From: CAVYHJ01 sp963768165 [NCBI: uncultured bacterium]
GTDB lineage: Bacteria > UBP4 > UBA4092
Assembly: GCA_963768165.1 (NCBI GenBank)
Contig: CAVYHJ010000028.1
Span: 434,001-498,000 of the forward strand
Reading direction: 5' to 3'
Length of the DNA: 64,000 nucleotides
Positions 51,566-62,777 of the stretch are shown in pieces (position 1 is the first letter of the stretch; every line of letters starts with the position of its first letter). The notes under the pieces were generated by a model that made no database searches, was not told the origin of the DNA, and saw only the letters and a program-made list of their open reading frames with translations. The translations under genes and the position numbers were made by a program.

Positions 51566-52210
51566 ATGAAAACGGTTGCGATATTGGGTACGGGTGTGGT
51601 GTCCCAGGCTTTGGCTTTGGGGTTTAAGAAATATGGGTGGGAGGTGATATTGGGGACGCAGCATCCGGAGAAGAAGGTTGAATGGAAAGATGATTCGTTA
51701 AAGACAACTCCGGTGGTGACTTATCAGGAGGCAGTGAAGAAGAGTGAGACGGTGGTGCTGGCGATGAAAGGGACGGCGGCGGAGAGCGTGGTCAAGGGGA
51801 TAAGTTCGTTACTATCGGGCAAGACGGTGATTGACGCGACTAATCCAATAGCGGATGCACCTCCCGAACAAGGGGTGTTGAAGTTTTTTACCAATTTGGA
51901 TGAATCTTTAATGGAAAGATTACAGAAGATTTCCCCGCAGGCGCATTTTGTGAAAGCGTTTAATAGCGTGGGGAATATGTTTATGGTGAATCCAGATTTT
52001 GGGGGACAAAAACCGACCATGTTTATTTGCGGGAATCATGACGGCGCGAAAAAGGAAGTGGGAGAGATACTTAACCAATTTGGCTGGGAGGTAGAAGATA
52101 TGGGAGGGGCACCATCAGCGCGTACGATTGAACCGCTTTGTATGCTGTGGTGTATCCCAGGATTATTGCGAAATCAATGGTCTCACGCGTTTAAGTTGTT
52201 GAAGAAATAA
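51566..52210 (+). CDS. NADP-dependent F420-type reductase-like protein
   Basis: A 214-residue Rossmann protein: 'MKTVAILGTGVVSQALALGF' nucleotide loop, 'ETVVLAMKGTAAESVVKGI', 'GKTVIDATNPI', 'HFVKAFNSVG' and 'GGAPSARTIEPL'. These features belong to the NADP oxidoreductase, coenzyme F420-dependent group (also called NpdG-like), but many bacterial members do not use F420. Cofactor and substrate are not visible. Confidence 0.85.
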   Translation: MKTVAILGTGVVSQALALGFKKYGWEVILGTQHPEKKVEWKDDSLKTTPVVTYQEAVKKSETVVLAMKGTAAESVVKGISSLLSGKTVIDATNPIADAPPEQGVLKFFTNLDESLMERLQKISPQAHFVKAFNSVGNMFMVNPDFGGQKPTMFICGNHDGAKKEVGEILNQFGWEVEDMGGAPSARTIEPLCMLWCIPGLLRNQWSHAFKLLKK

Positions 52211-52293
52211 TATGAATGTTGAATTTTGAATTAAGAGATAAAAAAGCAAGTCCCTTCCTCATGATTTATCAGTTCTGATGTAATCAAGTATAT

Positions 52294-52343
52294 AAGCGGA
52301 GCAGGGATGAAGGAGATCGATCTCCTTCATCCCTGCTCCGCTT
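52294..52343. repeat. 50-bp perfect palindrome
   Basis: The 25 bases from 52294 (aagcggagcagggatgaagg...) are followed without spacer by their exact reverse complement, meeting at the ATCGAT centre (52316-52321). It lies in the 257-bp gap after the F420-type gene. No poly-T follows directly, so it is not a usual terminator. Confidence 0.9.
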
Positions 52344-52467
52344 CTCCTCCGTTTTTGCTCCGTATCAATTTTGCTTCTGCTTTAGATCTCCGCCGGGTGT
52401 TGGGGAGAGGGATTCTATGATAGAATTTTTCCAGTTTTAAAAGTCATTCACAAAAGGAGGTTATCTT

Positions 52468-52737
52468 ATGACACCACGATTTTTCCCGGTCTTCGGCATA
52501 GGGATTATATTCTGTATAATTTTATTGGTTTCAGTCATAGTCGTAGTCAAATTAATTATATGTTGGAAAATCGTTTCCAAAGCAGGGTACAACGGGGCAT
52601 TAAGTTTGTTAGTGCTGGTACCCCTAGTGAATCTCATTATGTTTATTGTATTTGCCTTGGCGGAATGGCCTATTGAGAAAGAATTGAAACAGTTAAAATC
52701 TCAGCCAGGACGACTACCATCACAACCTATGCAATAG
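52468..52737 (+). CDS. small membrane protein, DUF5684-like (1)
   Basis: 89 residues with two transmembrane segments around 'CWKIVSKAGYNGALSLLVLVPLVNLIMFIVFALAEWP'-type core (here described in part: 'WKIVSKAGY', 'ALSLLVLVPLVNLIM', 'AEWPIEKELK'). It is a close paralogue of the protein at 57255. The core resembles DUF5684-type small membrane proteins; function unknown. RBS aaaggagg precedes the ATG. Confidence 0.78.
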   Translation: MTPRFFPVFGIGIIFCIILLVSVIVVVKLIICWKIVSKAGYNGALSLLVLVPLVNLIMFIVFALAEWPIEKELKQLKSQPGRLPSQPMQ

Positions 52738-52758
52738 TTTTAAACGAAGACAATAACG

Positions 52759-53184
52759 ATGCAATACCGTTTCTCAAATGATAGCGACCTGGACCTTCTT
52801 GCCGAATGGAATCACCAGCTCATACAAGATGAAGGTCACCGGAATCCGATGGCCGTACCTGAGCTTAGAGAAAGAATGAAAGGGTGGTTGACGGGTGAAT
52901 ACAAAGCGGTAATTTTCTCAGAAGAAGGAGAATCCGTGGCGTACGCCCTTTACAAAGAAGACGCAAAGGAAATCTATCTGCGACAACTCTTCGTAAAACG
53001 GGATCGGAGGAGAGAAGGTATTGGACGGAAGGCGATGGATATTCTGCGAAATCAATTGTGGCCCAAGAATAAAAGGATGACCGTTGGAGTCCTGACCGCC
53101 AATCGTCCCGCGGTCGATTTCTGGCGTTCCATGGGATACAAGGATTATTCTCTCACACTTGAAATCATGCCGGAGAATGATTGA
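52759..53184 (+). CDS. GNAT acetyltransferase
   Basis: 141 residues with the GNAT fold: 'IYLRQLFVKRDRRREGIGRKAMDIL' contains the 'R.. G.G' acetyl-CoA loop and 'ANRPAVDFWRSMGYKDYSL' the C-terminal strand-helix. It acetylates an unknown amine. It starts 21 nt after the small membrane protein, so the two may share a transcript. Confidence 0.88.
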   Translation: MQYRFSNDSDLDLLAEWNHQLIQDEGHRNPMAVPELRERMKGWLTGEYKAVIFSEEGESVAYALYKEDAKEIYLRQLFVKRDRRREGIGRKAMDILRNQLWPKNKRMTVGVLTANRPAVDFWRSMGYKDYSLTLEIMPEND

Positions 53185-53272
53185 GCATTCCCAAGGGAAA
53201 ATTACGGTGTACAAACTTTTGACATTGGGTAATATGTATGTTATTAATACATGCTGGATGAAGGGAGTTTTT

Positions 53273-54166
53273 GTGAAAAAGTTACGTTATTTATTTGTGT
53301 TAAGTGTTCTAGCCGGAACATGTTTATTTCCTCAAAAAAGTTTTGCATGGGGTACGTGGGCTCATATGAATATTACCGCAGCAGCAATACAAGACTTACC
53401 TTTGAGTATGTATACCGTGTTTGCGTCATCTTCCACATTTCTCCAGGATAGCAGTACGGATAATGGCGTGAGAACAGGCTGGGACCCCAACGAATCTTAT
53501 TTTCATTATATTGATTTAGGCGGTACGAACACAGCCCCGTGCCAATGGCCCTTTGCCTGTATGCCGCAAACCATCCCGGATTTTCTCGCCCAATATGGCA
53601 CGGATTCCCTTGGATTTAATGGTTATATCGAGGACAGTATTTTAACGTATTGTCTTTCCACTGCGTTGGCAAATTGGAAGGCCAGTCCGACACCCTCAAA
53701 TTATACTACGGTGATGATATGGATGTGCCGTGCCGCGCATTATATGGAAGATTTGTCCCAGCCTTTCCATGTGTGCTGGGATTATAATCCCAATGATGTA
53801 CATTCCAGATATGAAACCGATATGTTGGATATGTTCACGCCTACCATTGACGTGGCATTGAACGCCTATAGCTATCAGACCAATATCATCCAGTATGCAT
53901 ACAGTATGATCAGTACTTCTTATCCCTACTGGACGGCAATTACCGCGGCGGATATGTATGCAGAAAGTTCCGCGCATTCCACCGTCGATAGCACCTATTA
54001 CACCTTACTATGGTCAAGTACGCAAAGTTTTACCACCACTTTATTAGATGCCTCGGCAATCACCGTAGCATCCCTCTGGTACACGGCCTGGGTTAATGCC
54101 GGAGAACCTGTTTCTGTAGACGATTGGAAATCATACGCCTCCGATATGCCGATTATTAAACCGTAA
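53273..54166 (+). CDS. secreted zinc-dependent S1/P1 nuclease / phospholipase C-like protein
   Basis: 297 residues from a GTG at 53273, preceded by aagggag, giving the signal peptide 'KKLRYLFVLSVLAGTCLF...KSFA'. The mature protein would start at Trp26: 'WGTWAHMNI'. In this family the N-terminal Trp and the following His bind zinc. Further ligands fit: 'YFHYIDL' and 'AAHYMEDLSQPFH'. So the trinuclear zinc site of S1/P1 nucleases and bacterial phospholipases C appears complete. Which of the two activities it has cannot be told. The tail is 'EPVSVDDWKSYASDM'. Confidence 0.85.
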   Translation: MKKLRYLFVLSVLAGTCLFPQKSFAWGTWAHMNITAAAIQDLPLSMYTVFASSSTFLQDSSTDNGVRTGWDPNESYFHYIDLGGTNTAPCQWPFACMPQTIPDFLAQYGTDSLGFNGYIEDSILTYCLSTALANWKASPTPSNYTTVMIWMCRAAHYMEDLSQPFHVCWDYNPNDVHSRYETDMLDMFTPTIDVALNAYSYQTNIIQYAYSMISTSYPYWTAITAADMYAESSAHSTVDSTYYTLLWSSTQSFTTTLLDASAITVASLWYTAWVNAGEPVSVDDWKSYASDMPIIKP

Positions 54167-54223
54167 TCGCATACCGTTATAAATTTTCTCTGCTTAATTA
54201 TTAGTTGAGATTGGAAGATTATT

Positions 54224-54275
54224 GATAAGGCAACATCGGGGAAAGGGAAGGGTACCTTTCCCGATGCTGGTCGTT
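54224..54275. other. palindrome between convergent genes
   Basis: catcgggg...cccgatg stem (cgggaaagg with cctttcccg arms) between the S1/P1-like gene and the convergent PQQ gene. Probably a bidirectional terminator; it resembles the GCATCGGG repeats at 6-9 kb. Confidence 0.5.
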
Positions 54276-54279
54276 ACAA

Positions 54280-56874
54280 TTACTGTGAAAATTCCACGGG
54301 TAGATCGTTCAATTTAAGATAGCCTTCATCCGACCAAAGGGGCGCACTGGTAATGCCAAATCCGATAGCCAATTTTGTCGCTTGTGTATCCCCTGGAGGT
54401 TGTGAGACATACGCATATAGTGTAGGATTGGAATACGTCATGCCCGTAGGAACATAAATGACATCATTGGAAATAGCGAACCTACCAACCCATCCTTGAT
54501 TGCTTAAATTCTCCGTACCGATGGTATCATCGAACAATACATTTTTCGACGATACGTCAAAAACCCGGAATCCATTATCTCGACTCCCGGTAAAGAGCAG
54601 ATTCCCTGCGACAGCAACTCCATCCACGATACCATGAGTGGTATAGAACCAATTGGTATGCCCGCTTTGGCTGTCAAATACATAAATCCGGTTTGGAGAA
54701 ACTCCGACATAAACCTGGCCTTGATTGACAATCGGCAATCCCCACCAATAGTTATCGGGAGGTGTCAATTGCCAGCGGAGGGTGCCTGTGGAGTTTATCG
54801 CAAAGAAAGAACCCCCTACGGTGCCAATAAACAAAGCCCCATCTCCGAAACACAGCCCACCGGAGGGAGGACCATCCAATAGGAACGTCCATTGAATACT
54901 ACCATCAACCGTAGATACCGCATAAACCAAATTATTGGTCGCCGCATATACAATCCCTTGATCCACCACAGGGCAGCAGTAATTAGCACTGGATAACTGA
55001 CGCGTCCAAATAGTAGACCCGTCATAGGGCCGTAACGCATAGAGAACACCATTATTGACCCCCACAGTATAAAGCACACCATTAGCGAGAGCCATTTCAT
55101 TGAGCACACCATAATTGACCTGCCAGAGTTTCGTCCCGGATAATTCATCGAGAGCAAACAGGTTTCCCGCCCAATCGCCGGCATAGACAGTATTATTCGA
55201 AACCAAGAGGTTTGCAGAAATTCCATGCATGTTAAACGACCACATGGTAGAACCATCGGATGTATCATAGGCTTGCAGCAATCCGCTGTATCCCGAGACA
55301 AAAACTCTTTCTCCATCGACCCTGACGGAGAGGGGTTGACTATCGAGAGGGATTGCCCATTTTTGTTGTAACGGCAAATTAAAGGTGTCACTAACATATC
55401 CCGTGTGATGCGGGTCATGACCACTCATCAACCACGATTCGGCTGTATCAACAGAAGGGACAAGCGGGGTCGCGGAGACTTCATTCGAATTCCCACTTTC
55501 CTCATAGGCAACATTCACCGCCCGTACAACATAGTAATAAGTAGAACCATTAGAAACAGCGGTATCCACAATGAAAGTGCTCCCTATCAAAGAATCATTC
55601 AATTGACTAAAGGTGGTGCTATCTGTACTTTTATAGACGTTATATCCCAATAAATCCCAATCTGCGTTGGGATTCCAATATAAACCAACTCTAGCATTAC
55701 CCGCAGTTGCTATTAAACCTGATGGAGGGTTAGGCGGTGTAGCGGTGGTACTGGGACTATTCGATGTAATAGCAAAGAGAGTGGCATCCGAAAAAGTCAT
55801 TCCCGAAGGAAGATACAGGACTCCATTTCCTATTGCCGGATTACCCACAAATCCCCCGCTCCCAAGAGTTCTACTAGATAACAGATTACCCGAATCAACA
55901 TCGAATACCCGCAATACGTTGTCCCTGGAACCAACAAACAAGAGATTACTGGCGACAGCTACCCCATCCACTATTCCTTCAGTAGTATAGAACCAATTGG
56001 AACCGTTATGACTGTTAAAGGCATAGACTCTATCGGGAGCAACACCAACAAAGACCTGACCCTGATTAATAATGGCTCGACCCCACCAATGAGGATAGGA
56101 AGGAGTATATTCCCAGCGCATTCGGCCATCTGTATTAATAGAATAAAAATCTCCCCAGACTGTGCCGACAAAGACGGCTCCATCACCTACACAAATTGCG
56201 CCACCAGGGGGTGCATTTAAGGGATAGGTCCATTGGATGGAACCATCGGTAGTGGAAACTGCATACACCGTATCATTGGTTGCCGCATAAACGATATTCT
56301 GGTCGACTGCCGGACAACAATAATTGGCGCTGGATAATTGCCGGGTCCACAGAGTTGACCCATCACTGGTACTAATTGCATAGAGTATCCCATCATCCAC
56401 ACCCACGGTATAGATTACCCCATTAGCCAGAGTCATTTCATTTAACACATCATAAGTAACTTGCCAGAGTTGCGTGCCTGTGTTTTCATTCAGGGCATAA
56501 AGATTCCCACCCCAATCTCCCGCATAGACAACACCATTTGAAATTAACAGTCCTGTAGCTGCTTGTCCAAGTGTAAAAGACCATCTCATGGTGCCATTGG
56601 AAGTATCAAACGCTTGAATTAGGTTATTGGCAAACTTGACCAAAATCATATCTTGATCTATCCTGGTATCCAAGGGTTGAGCACTGAGTGGGACAGCCCA
56701 TTTTAATTGAAATGGTAAACTTAAGCTGTCGTTACTATACCCGGAATGTTGGGGGGTTTTGTCTCTCATCAGCCAACTATCTCCCACAGAATCTGCGAAA
56801 CCCGTTACATAATTAAATAAAAACAATACCATCCCCATTGCAATGATATTGATTATTTTATACTGATTAGTCAT
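54280..56874 (-). CDS. secreted protein with two PQQ-type beta-propellers and an FN3 domain
   Basis: An 864-residue protein with signal peptide 'MGMVLFLFNYVTGFADS'. Residues about 30-380 and 470-840 are two copies of the same propeller; the repeats read 'GVVYAGDWGGNLYALNENTG', 'ANGVIYTVGVDDGILYAI' and 'GSTLWTRQLSSANYCCPAVD' in each. An FN3-like domain (about 385-470: 'PPSGLIATAGNARVGLYW') joins them. PQQ-like propellers are scaffolds (BamB) or dehydrogenases, but here no Ca/PQQ-binding residues can be pointed out. The two 'NYCCP' Cys pairs stand out. The tail is 'LNDLPVEFSQ'. Confidence 0.85.
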   Translation of the reverse strand: MTNQYKIINIIAMGMVLFLFNYVTGFADSVGDSWLMRDKTPQHSGYSNDSLSLPFQLKWAVPLSAQPLDTRIDQDMILVKFANNLIQAFDTSNGTMRWSFTLGQAATGLLISNGVVYAGDWGGNLYALNENTGTQLWQVTYDVLNEMTLANGVIYTVGVDDGILYAISTSDGSTLWTRQLSSANYCCPAVDQNIVYAATNDTVYAVSTTDGSIQWTYPLNAPPGGAICVGDGAVFVGTVWGDFYSINTDGRMRWEYTPSYPHWWGRAIINQGQVFVGVAPDRVYAFNSHNGSNWFYTTEGIVDGVAVASNLLFVGSRDNVLRVFDVDSGNLLSSRTLGSGGFVGNPAIGNGVLYLPSGMTFSDATLFAITSNSPSTTATPPNPPSGLIATAGNARVGLYWNPNADWDLLGYNVYKSTDSTTFSQLNDSLIGSTFIVDTAVSNGSTYYYVVRAVNVAYEESGNSNEVSATPLVPSVDTAESWLMSGHDPHHTGYVSDTFNLPLQQKWAIPLDSQPLSVRVDGERVFVSGYSGLLQAYDTSDGSTMWSFNMHGISANLLVSNNTVYAGDWAGNLFALDELSGTKLWQVNYGVLNEMALANGVLYTVGVNNGVLYALRPYDGSTIWTRQLSSANYCCPVVDQGIVYAATNNLVYAVSTVDGSIQWTFLLDGPPSGGLCFGDGALFIGTVGGSFFAINSTGTLRWQLTPPDNYWWGLPIVNQGQVYVGVSPNRIYVFDSQSGHTNWFYTTHGIVDGVAVAGNLLFTGSRDNGFRVFDVSSKNVLFDDTIGTENLSNQGWVGRFAISNDVIYVPTGMTYSNPTLYAYVSQPPGDTQATKLAIGFGITSAPLWSDEGYLKLNDLPVEFSQ

Positions 56875-57254
56875 ACTCCCTCCCTTAGGGTTTTGCCCTT
56901 TTTTGTTATGATTTGGAAATGGTTTTATTATTCATTCCTCTACATAGCAGTGTCATCTCGAAGGCATTTTATTACATATTTTTTATGGTTTTTCATTATT
57001 CTTATAACCTGTTTATTTTCAATAGTTTGTAATTATAAAAGTTTTTGTTTTTGTGAGAATTTTCCCAAATACATCCCTACAGTGATAATTTCTGAATCTT
57101 GGTTAACTACCCCATATTTATCTTCCTTTCTAACCTATCTGCATTATACTCCTTTAAAACCCTTTGTCAAGAATTATGCTATATCCCTGTGCAGTGTTCT
57201 ATGATACAATTTCCCAAGTTTCAAAATGTCATTCAAAGAAGGGAGGGGTAGTAT
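56875..57254. other. 380-bp stretch without a gene
   Basis: It is AT-rich and holds the second copy of a 22-bp sequence (56944-56965, see 16933-16954), which lies 70 bp upstream of the PQQ gene start. I see no promoter that is clearly better than background. Confidence 0.6.
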
Positions 57255-57503
57255 ATGAATTCAAATGGTGTCGTTATGATAGGTATCATTGTCATAGTAG
57301 CGCTCGTAGTAGTGTTTTTCGAGTTTATTTGTTTATGGAAAATCGTATCCAAGGCGGGGTATCATGGGGCGTTAAGTTTATTAATGTTGGTTCCAATTGT
57401 GAATATCATTATGTTTATAATTTTTGCTTTTGTGGAATGGCCTGTCCAGAAAGAGTTAAAACTATTAAAATCGCAGGTAGGACGACCTCCTATCCAACCG
57501 TAG
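57255..57503 (+). CDS. small membrane protein, DUF5684-like (2)
   Basis: 82 residues, a paralogue of the protein at 52468: 'LWKIVSKAGYHGALSLLMLV', 'PIVNIIMFIIFAFVEWPVQK' and 'LLKSQVGRPP' match it closely. Two transmembrane segments. A ribosome site (gggagggg) lies 8 nt upstream. The only other gene here is the convergent katG. Confidence 0.78.
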   Translation: MNSNGVVMIGIIVIVALVVVFFEFICLWKIVSKAGYHGALSLLMLVPIVNIIMFIIFAFVEWPVQKELKLLKSQVGRPPIQP

Positions 57504-57522
57504 AGAATTCTCTTTTCGGAAA

Positions 57523-57564
57523 TTAACGAAAGATTATGGAGATGCCGGAGAACGAGTTGGCATC
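57523..57564 (-). pseudogene. C-terminal fragment of a paralogue of the 60143 gene
   Basis: On the minus strand it reads 'PTRSPASP' plus stop. The gene ending at 60143 ends 'PTSSPASP' plus stop, and the bases differ mostly at third codon positions. A following ttaacgaaagatta stretch matches ttaacaaaagatta at 60132. It is only a remnant of about 40 bp on the far side of katG. Upstream of it there is no continuation. Confidence 0.45.
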
Positions 57565-57738
57565 CCGATTATTATTGTATTCATCATAAGCCAACAATAT
57601 ATCGTGGAAGGGATAAAGAATCTTAATTTCTTTACAGATTATTTTTCTTCGGCAAAGACCAAGCGATAAAGGATGGTGGTGACGTAACAGCACCATCCGC
57701 TGCATGCCGTGTTAAGCCTATCATCGTTTCTGCTACAA

Positions 57739-59964
<2,226 letters not shown>

Positions 59965-59968
59965 TTAC

Positions 59969-59984
59969 TATTATAACAATAATA
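59969..59984 (-). promoter_or_regulatory. PerR/Fur-like box upstream of katG
   Basis: The 16-base imperfect palindrome tattataacaataata lies 45 bp before the katG ATG. It resembles the PerR box (TTATAATnATTATAA) by eye. PerR control of katG is common. Confidence 0.4.
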
Positions 59985-60142
59985 TTTATTGATTGCTCTC
60001 CACTTGGCTAACTACTGTATATATAGTTCTGTATAATACCATACAGACGCATTATTCTTCTGGATAAAACACAATAATACATCTCTGATTAACTGTTTTA
60101 AAACATTCATAGTGAGTTCTCTTTTTACATTTTAACAAAAGA

Positions 60143-60568
60143 TTACGGAGATGCTGGAGAGCTGGTTGGCGGAATTATGCTGAATAATTGTTTCACGGAA
60201 TCTTTTATTAAGAGAATAATGGTGAACACGCCCAAGATTGTCCCAAAGGGCATGAAGATACATTCGACGCAACCTATCACCAGGCAAAACATATAATTTT
60301 TTCTTTTACTCAGAAAACGTCCCGCCATAAGCACGCAAATAGCAAAAGACCAGCCTATCAACATAAAAAAAGTACCGATACCCACAAATATCCATCCAAT
60401 GAAAACGGGTGGAGGTTCGCCATTGGATTGCATTGATTGAGGAACAAAGAGCATGATTAGACCCAACACCAAATAAATTATAGGAAAACAAGCGAATAAT
60501 GCCGCTAGACCGCCCACGATATAATGAAAAATGGATAGTAGTTGTAAATGTTGTTCATCCTGATTCAT
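60143..60568 (-). CDS. four-helix membrane protein
   Basis: 141 residues from the ATG at 60568 (gggag ribosome site; a TTG two codons earlier is rejected). Four hydrophobic segments: 'YIVGGLAALFACFPIIYLVL', 'GWIFVGIGTFFMLIGWSFA', 'FCLVIGCVECIFMPFGTILG', 'VFTIILLI'. Such proteins are widespread in diverse bacteria, function unknown. Its C-terminal end 'PTSSPASP' has a short copy at 57523. Confidence 0.8.
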   Translation of the reverse strand: MNQDEQHLQLLSIFHYIVGGLAALFACFPIIYLVLGLIMLFVPQSMQSNGEPPPVFIGWIFVGIGTFFMLIGWSFAICVLMAGRFLSKRKNYMFCLVIGCVECIFMPFGTILGVFTIILLIKDSVKQLFSIIPPTSSPASP

Positions 60569-60791
60569 AGTCAACTCCCGTAAGAATTTTGAAAGAACAC
60601 CTTGATAATGTTAATTAGATAAGTATTTTTTGTCAAATTTAATTATTATGCAATATAATGAAAACAGGTAAGAGAACTTTGGGAGTAAATTTAAGAAAAT
60701 AGCATGAATGAAGAAATGACAAAAGCAGATAATTATGAAATAATGCTGGGAAGCTTCACCGAAAATCAAAACCAAAATGGAGATATGCTAA

Positions 60792-61277
60792 ATGGGAGAA
60801 ATTCAACGAATTAAAGATCAAATCCAAAAGGCTTATCAGGGACCGGCGTGGTATGGGTTGGGATTATTGGAAGTATTAAAAGGAGTAACTGCAGAAGAAG
60901 GGTTTGCAAAACCATGGCCTGGTTTTCAAAGTATCGCAGGACATATTCATCATATTTTATATTGGATGAATTTTACTATAAAAGCCATAAACGGAGTAAT
61001 CATTAAAGTATCTCCGGAAGAGGACTGGCCGAAAGAATCAGACCATCCTGAAATGGAGTGGAAGAATTTATTACAGACCCTGGAAAACCAGCATCATTTA
61101 TTAATAAAATCCCTATCCGACTTATCGGAAACCCGATTGGAAGAGACTGTTGTGGACAAGGAGTTCAATTATTATTTTCTACTCCATGGTGTGATACAGC
61201 ATAACATTTATCATACCGGACAAATTGCTTTAATAAAAAGGATGGTAAAATTAACAGAACCCGGGAACCAATCATAG
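60792..61277 (+). CDS. DinB/YfiT-like putative metal-dependent protein
   Basis: 161 residues of the four-helix DinB family. The metal-binding His triad is visible: 'IAGHIHHILYWMNF' (first His) and 'HGVIQHNIYHTGQIALIKR' (second and third His). Family members are thiol transferases or of unknown function. A ribosome site (ggag) is 9 nt before the ATG. Confidence 0.82.
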   Translation: MGEIQRIKDQIQKAYQGPAWYGLGLLEVLKGVTAEEGFAKPWPGFQSIAGHIHHILYWMNFTIKAINGVIIKVSPEEDWPKESDHPEMEWKNLLQTLENQHHLLIKSLSDLSETRLEETVVDKEFNYYFLLHGVIQHNIYHTGQIALIKRMVKLTEPGNQS

Positions 61278-61372
61278 AAAGATAAATATCTAAAGGTAAT
61301 GCCCTTTAACCAAAACTCTATTTCCTGTATTCTATATCGAAGTAAAACAATAATTCTGCAAAGGAGAAAGCG

Positions 61373-62176
61373 ATGATTCCAATATCGTTTATGGGTGCCA
61401 ATTATGTGGCACGGCAATTAGGGTATAAGATGACCCAAGGGTGGGGACAGGGGGATAAAGCGACCCAAGATTATTTTCGACCCATTGAAACGTTTGAACA
61501 ACGGTTTGAACAAATTCTGAAAGATGTCAAAAGCCTGGGATTTAGTTCGATGGATATCTGGATCGCTCATCTGCATTGGCAATGGGCGACAGACAAACAT
61601 ATTGAAATTGCTAAAAGACTGCTCGCCAAACATAATATGAAAGTCGTGAGTTTGGCAGGGGGATTTGGAGATACACCGGAACAATTGGAATCCGCTTGCC
61701 GGTTGGCAAATGCGCTTGGAACCAATATCCTTGGCGGGGGCACCGGGCTTATATTCAAAGACCGTCCGGCGGCTGTTTCCATTTTCCAAAAACAGCATGT
61801 CCGTTTGGGGATTGAAAACCATCCGGAAAAAACTCCCAAGGATTTATTGGATAAGATCGGTGATGGAGGAAATGGCACTATCGGCGCGTGTATTGATACC
61901 GGCTGGTTTGGGACTCAGGGATACGATGCCGCCCAAGCTATCGAGGAATTAAAAGATTATTTGGTTCATATCCATCTTAAGGATGTCACGGAAGTAGGCA
62001 AACATCGAACCTGTCAATTGGGAAAAGGTTGTGTGCCGATAAAGAAATGTATACAAGTTTTAAAAAAGTTGAATTATAAAGGAACTATTAGTATTGAACA
62101 TGAACCCGAAGATTTCGATCCCACGGAAGACTGTAGAATCAGTCTCCAATTGGTGCTCCAATGGCTGAAGGAATAA
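61373..62176 (+). CDS. sugar phosphate isomerase/epimerase-like TIM-barrel protein
   Basis: A 267-residue AP endonuclease 2-type barrel: 'GFSSMDIWIAHLHWQW', 'HNMKVVSLAGGFGDTPEQLE', 'VRLGIENHPEKTPKDLLDKI', 'IGACIDTGWFGTQGY', 'VHIHLKDVTEVGKHR' and 'GTISIEHEPEDFDP'. The Glu, Asp and His residues at these strand ends form the metal site. The substrate, probably a sugar or inositol, is unknown. It follows the DinB-like gene in the same direction. Confidence 0.85.
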   Translation: MIPISFMGANYVARQLGYKMTQGWGQGDKATQDYFRPIETFEQRFEQILKDVKSLGFSSMDIWIAHLHWQWATDKHIEIAKRLLAKHNMKVVSLAGGFGDTPEQLESACRLANALGTNILGGGTGLIFKDRPAAVSIFQKQHVRLGIENHPEKTPKDLLDKIGDGGNGTIGACIDTGWFGTQGYDAAQAIEELKDYLVHIHLKDVTEVGKHRTCQLGKGCVPIKKCIQVLKKLNYKGTISIEHEPEDFDPTEDCRISLQLVLQWLKE

Positions 62177-62189
62177 AACGGGGGAATAG

Positions 62190-62759
62190 ATGCCGTTAAA
62201 ATATTTAATTATTACCATCGTGGGACTTTGGTTTCTAGCGGAAAATATTCTATCCCATAAAACCCGAATTAAACGCGGGCAATCCAAAACTCTGGACGGA
62301 TATTCCCTGCAAGTAGTGTTAATCATGTCCTATATCAGCTCATTTTCGGCGGTTTATTTTGGAATCAAAAGAATCGGTATCATTCCTATAGACCCTTATC
62401 TGGCGGCGGTCATGGGTATTTTTTTCATTCTTTTCGGAATCATCGTCCGGTGGACGGCGATATTTACTCTGAGAAAATATTTTTCGGTTCATGTGCGAAT
62501 AAGGGAGGATCACAAGGTGATAAAAAATGGTCTTTATCATTATATCCGCCATCCTTCCTATACCGGAGGACTGATTTCTTATTTCGGTATCGGATTATAT
62601 TTCTGTAGTTGGTTGAGTGTTCTGGTAATGATAGTCCCTCTTTTCTTAGCCTATCTTTATCGAATGCGGCAGGAGGAAAAGGCACTCACCCAAGCGTTGG
62701 GAAATGACTATATCGAATATGCCAAATCTACTAAGAGGTTGATACCGGGAATTTATTGA
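62190..62759 (+). CDS. isoprenylcysteine carboxyl methyltransferase-like membrane protein
   Basis: A 189-residue integral membrane protein with four to five helices. The C-terminal methyl-donor motif is typical: 'DHKVIKNGLYHYIRHPSYTG', 'RMRQEEKALTQALGNDY' and 'YAKSTKRLIPGIY'. Bacterial members methylate small molecules or lipids; the acceptor is unknown. It lies 14 bp after the isomerase gene and may be in its operon. Confidence 0.87.
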   Translation: MPLKYLIITIVGLWFLAENILSHKTRIKRGQSKTLDGYSLQVVLIMSYISSFSAVYFGIKRIGIIPIDPYLAAVMGIFFILFGIIVRWTAIFTLRKYFSVHVRIREDHKVIKNGLYHYIRHPSYTGGLISYFGIGLYFCSWLSVLVMIVPLFLAYLYRMRQEEKALTQALGNDYIEYAKSTKRLIPGIY

Positions 62760-62777
62760 GCCATGTAAGAGGGCAAA

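Noticed and set aside
60703-60813. 36-codon frame 'MNEEMTKADNYEIMLGSF...' overlapping the start of the DinB-like gene
   Set aside because: No ribosome site or family; possible leader peptide but not supported enough to list.
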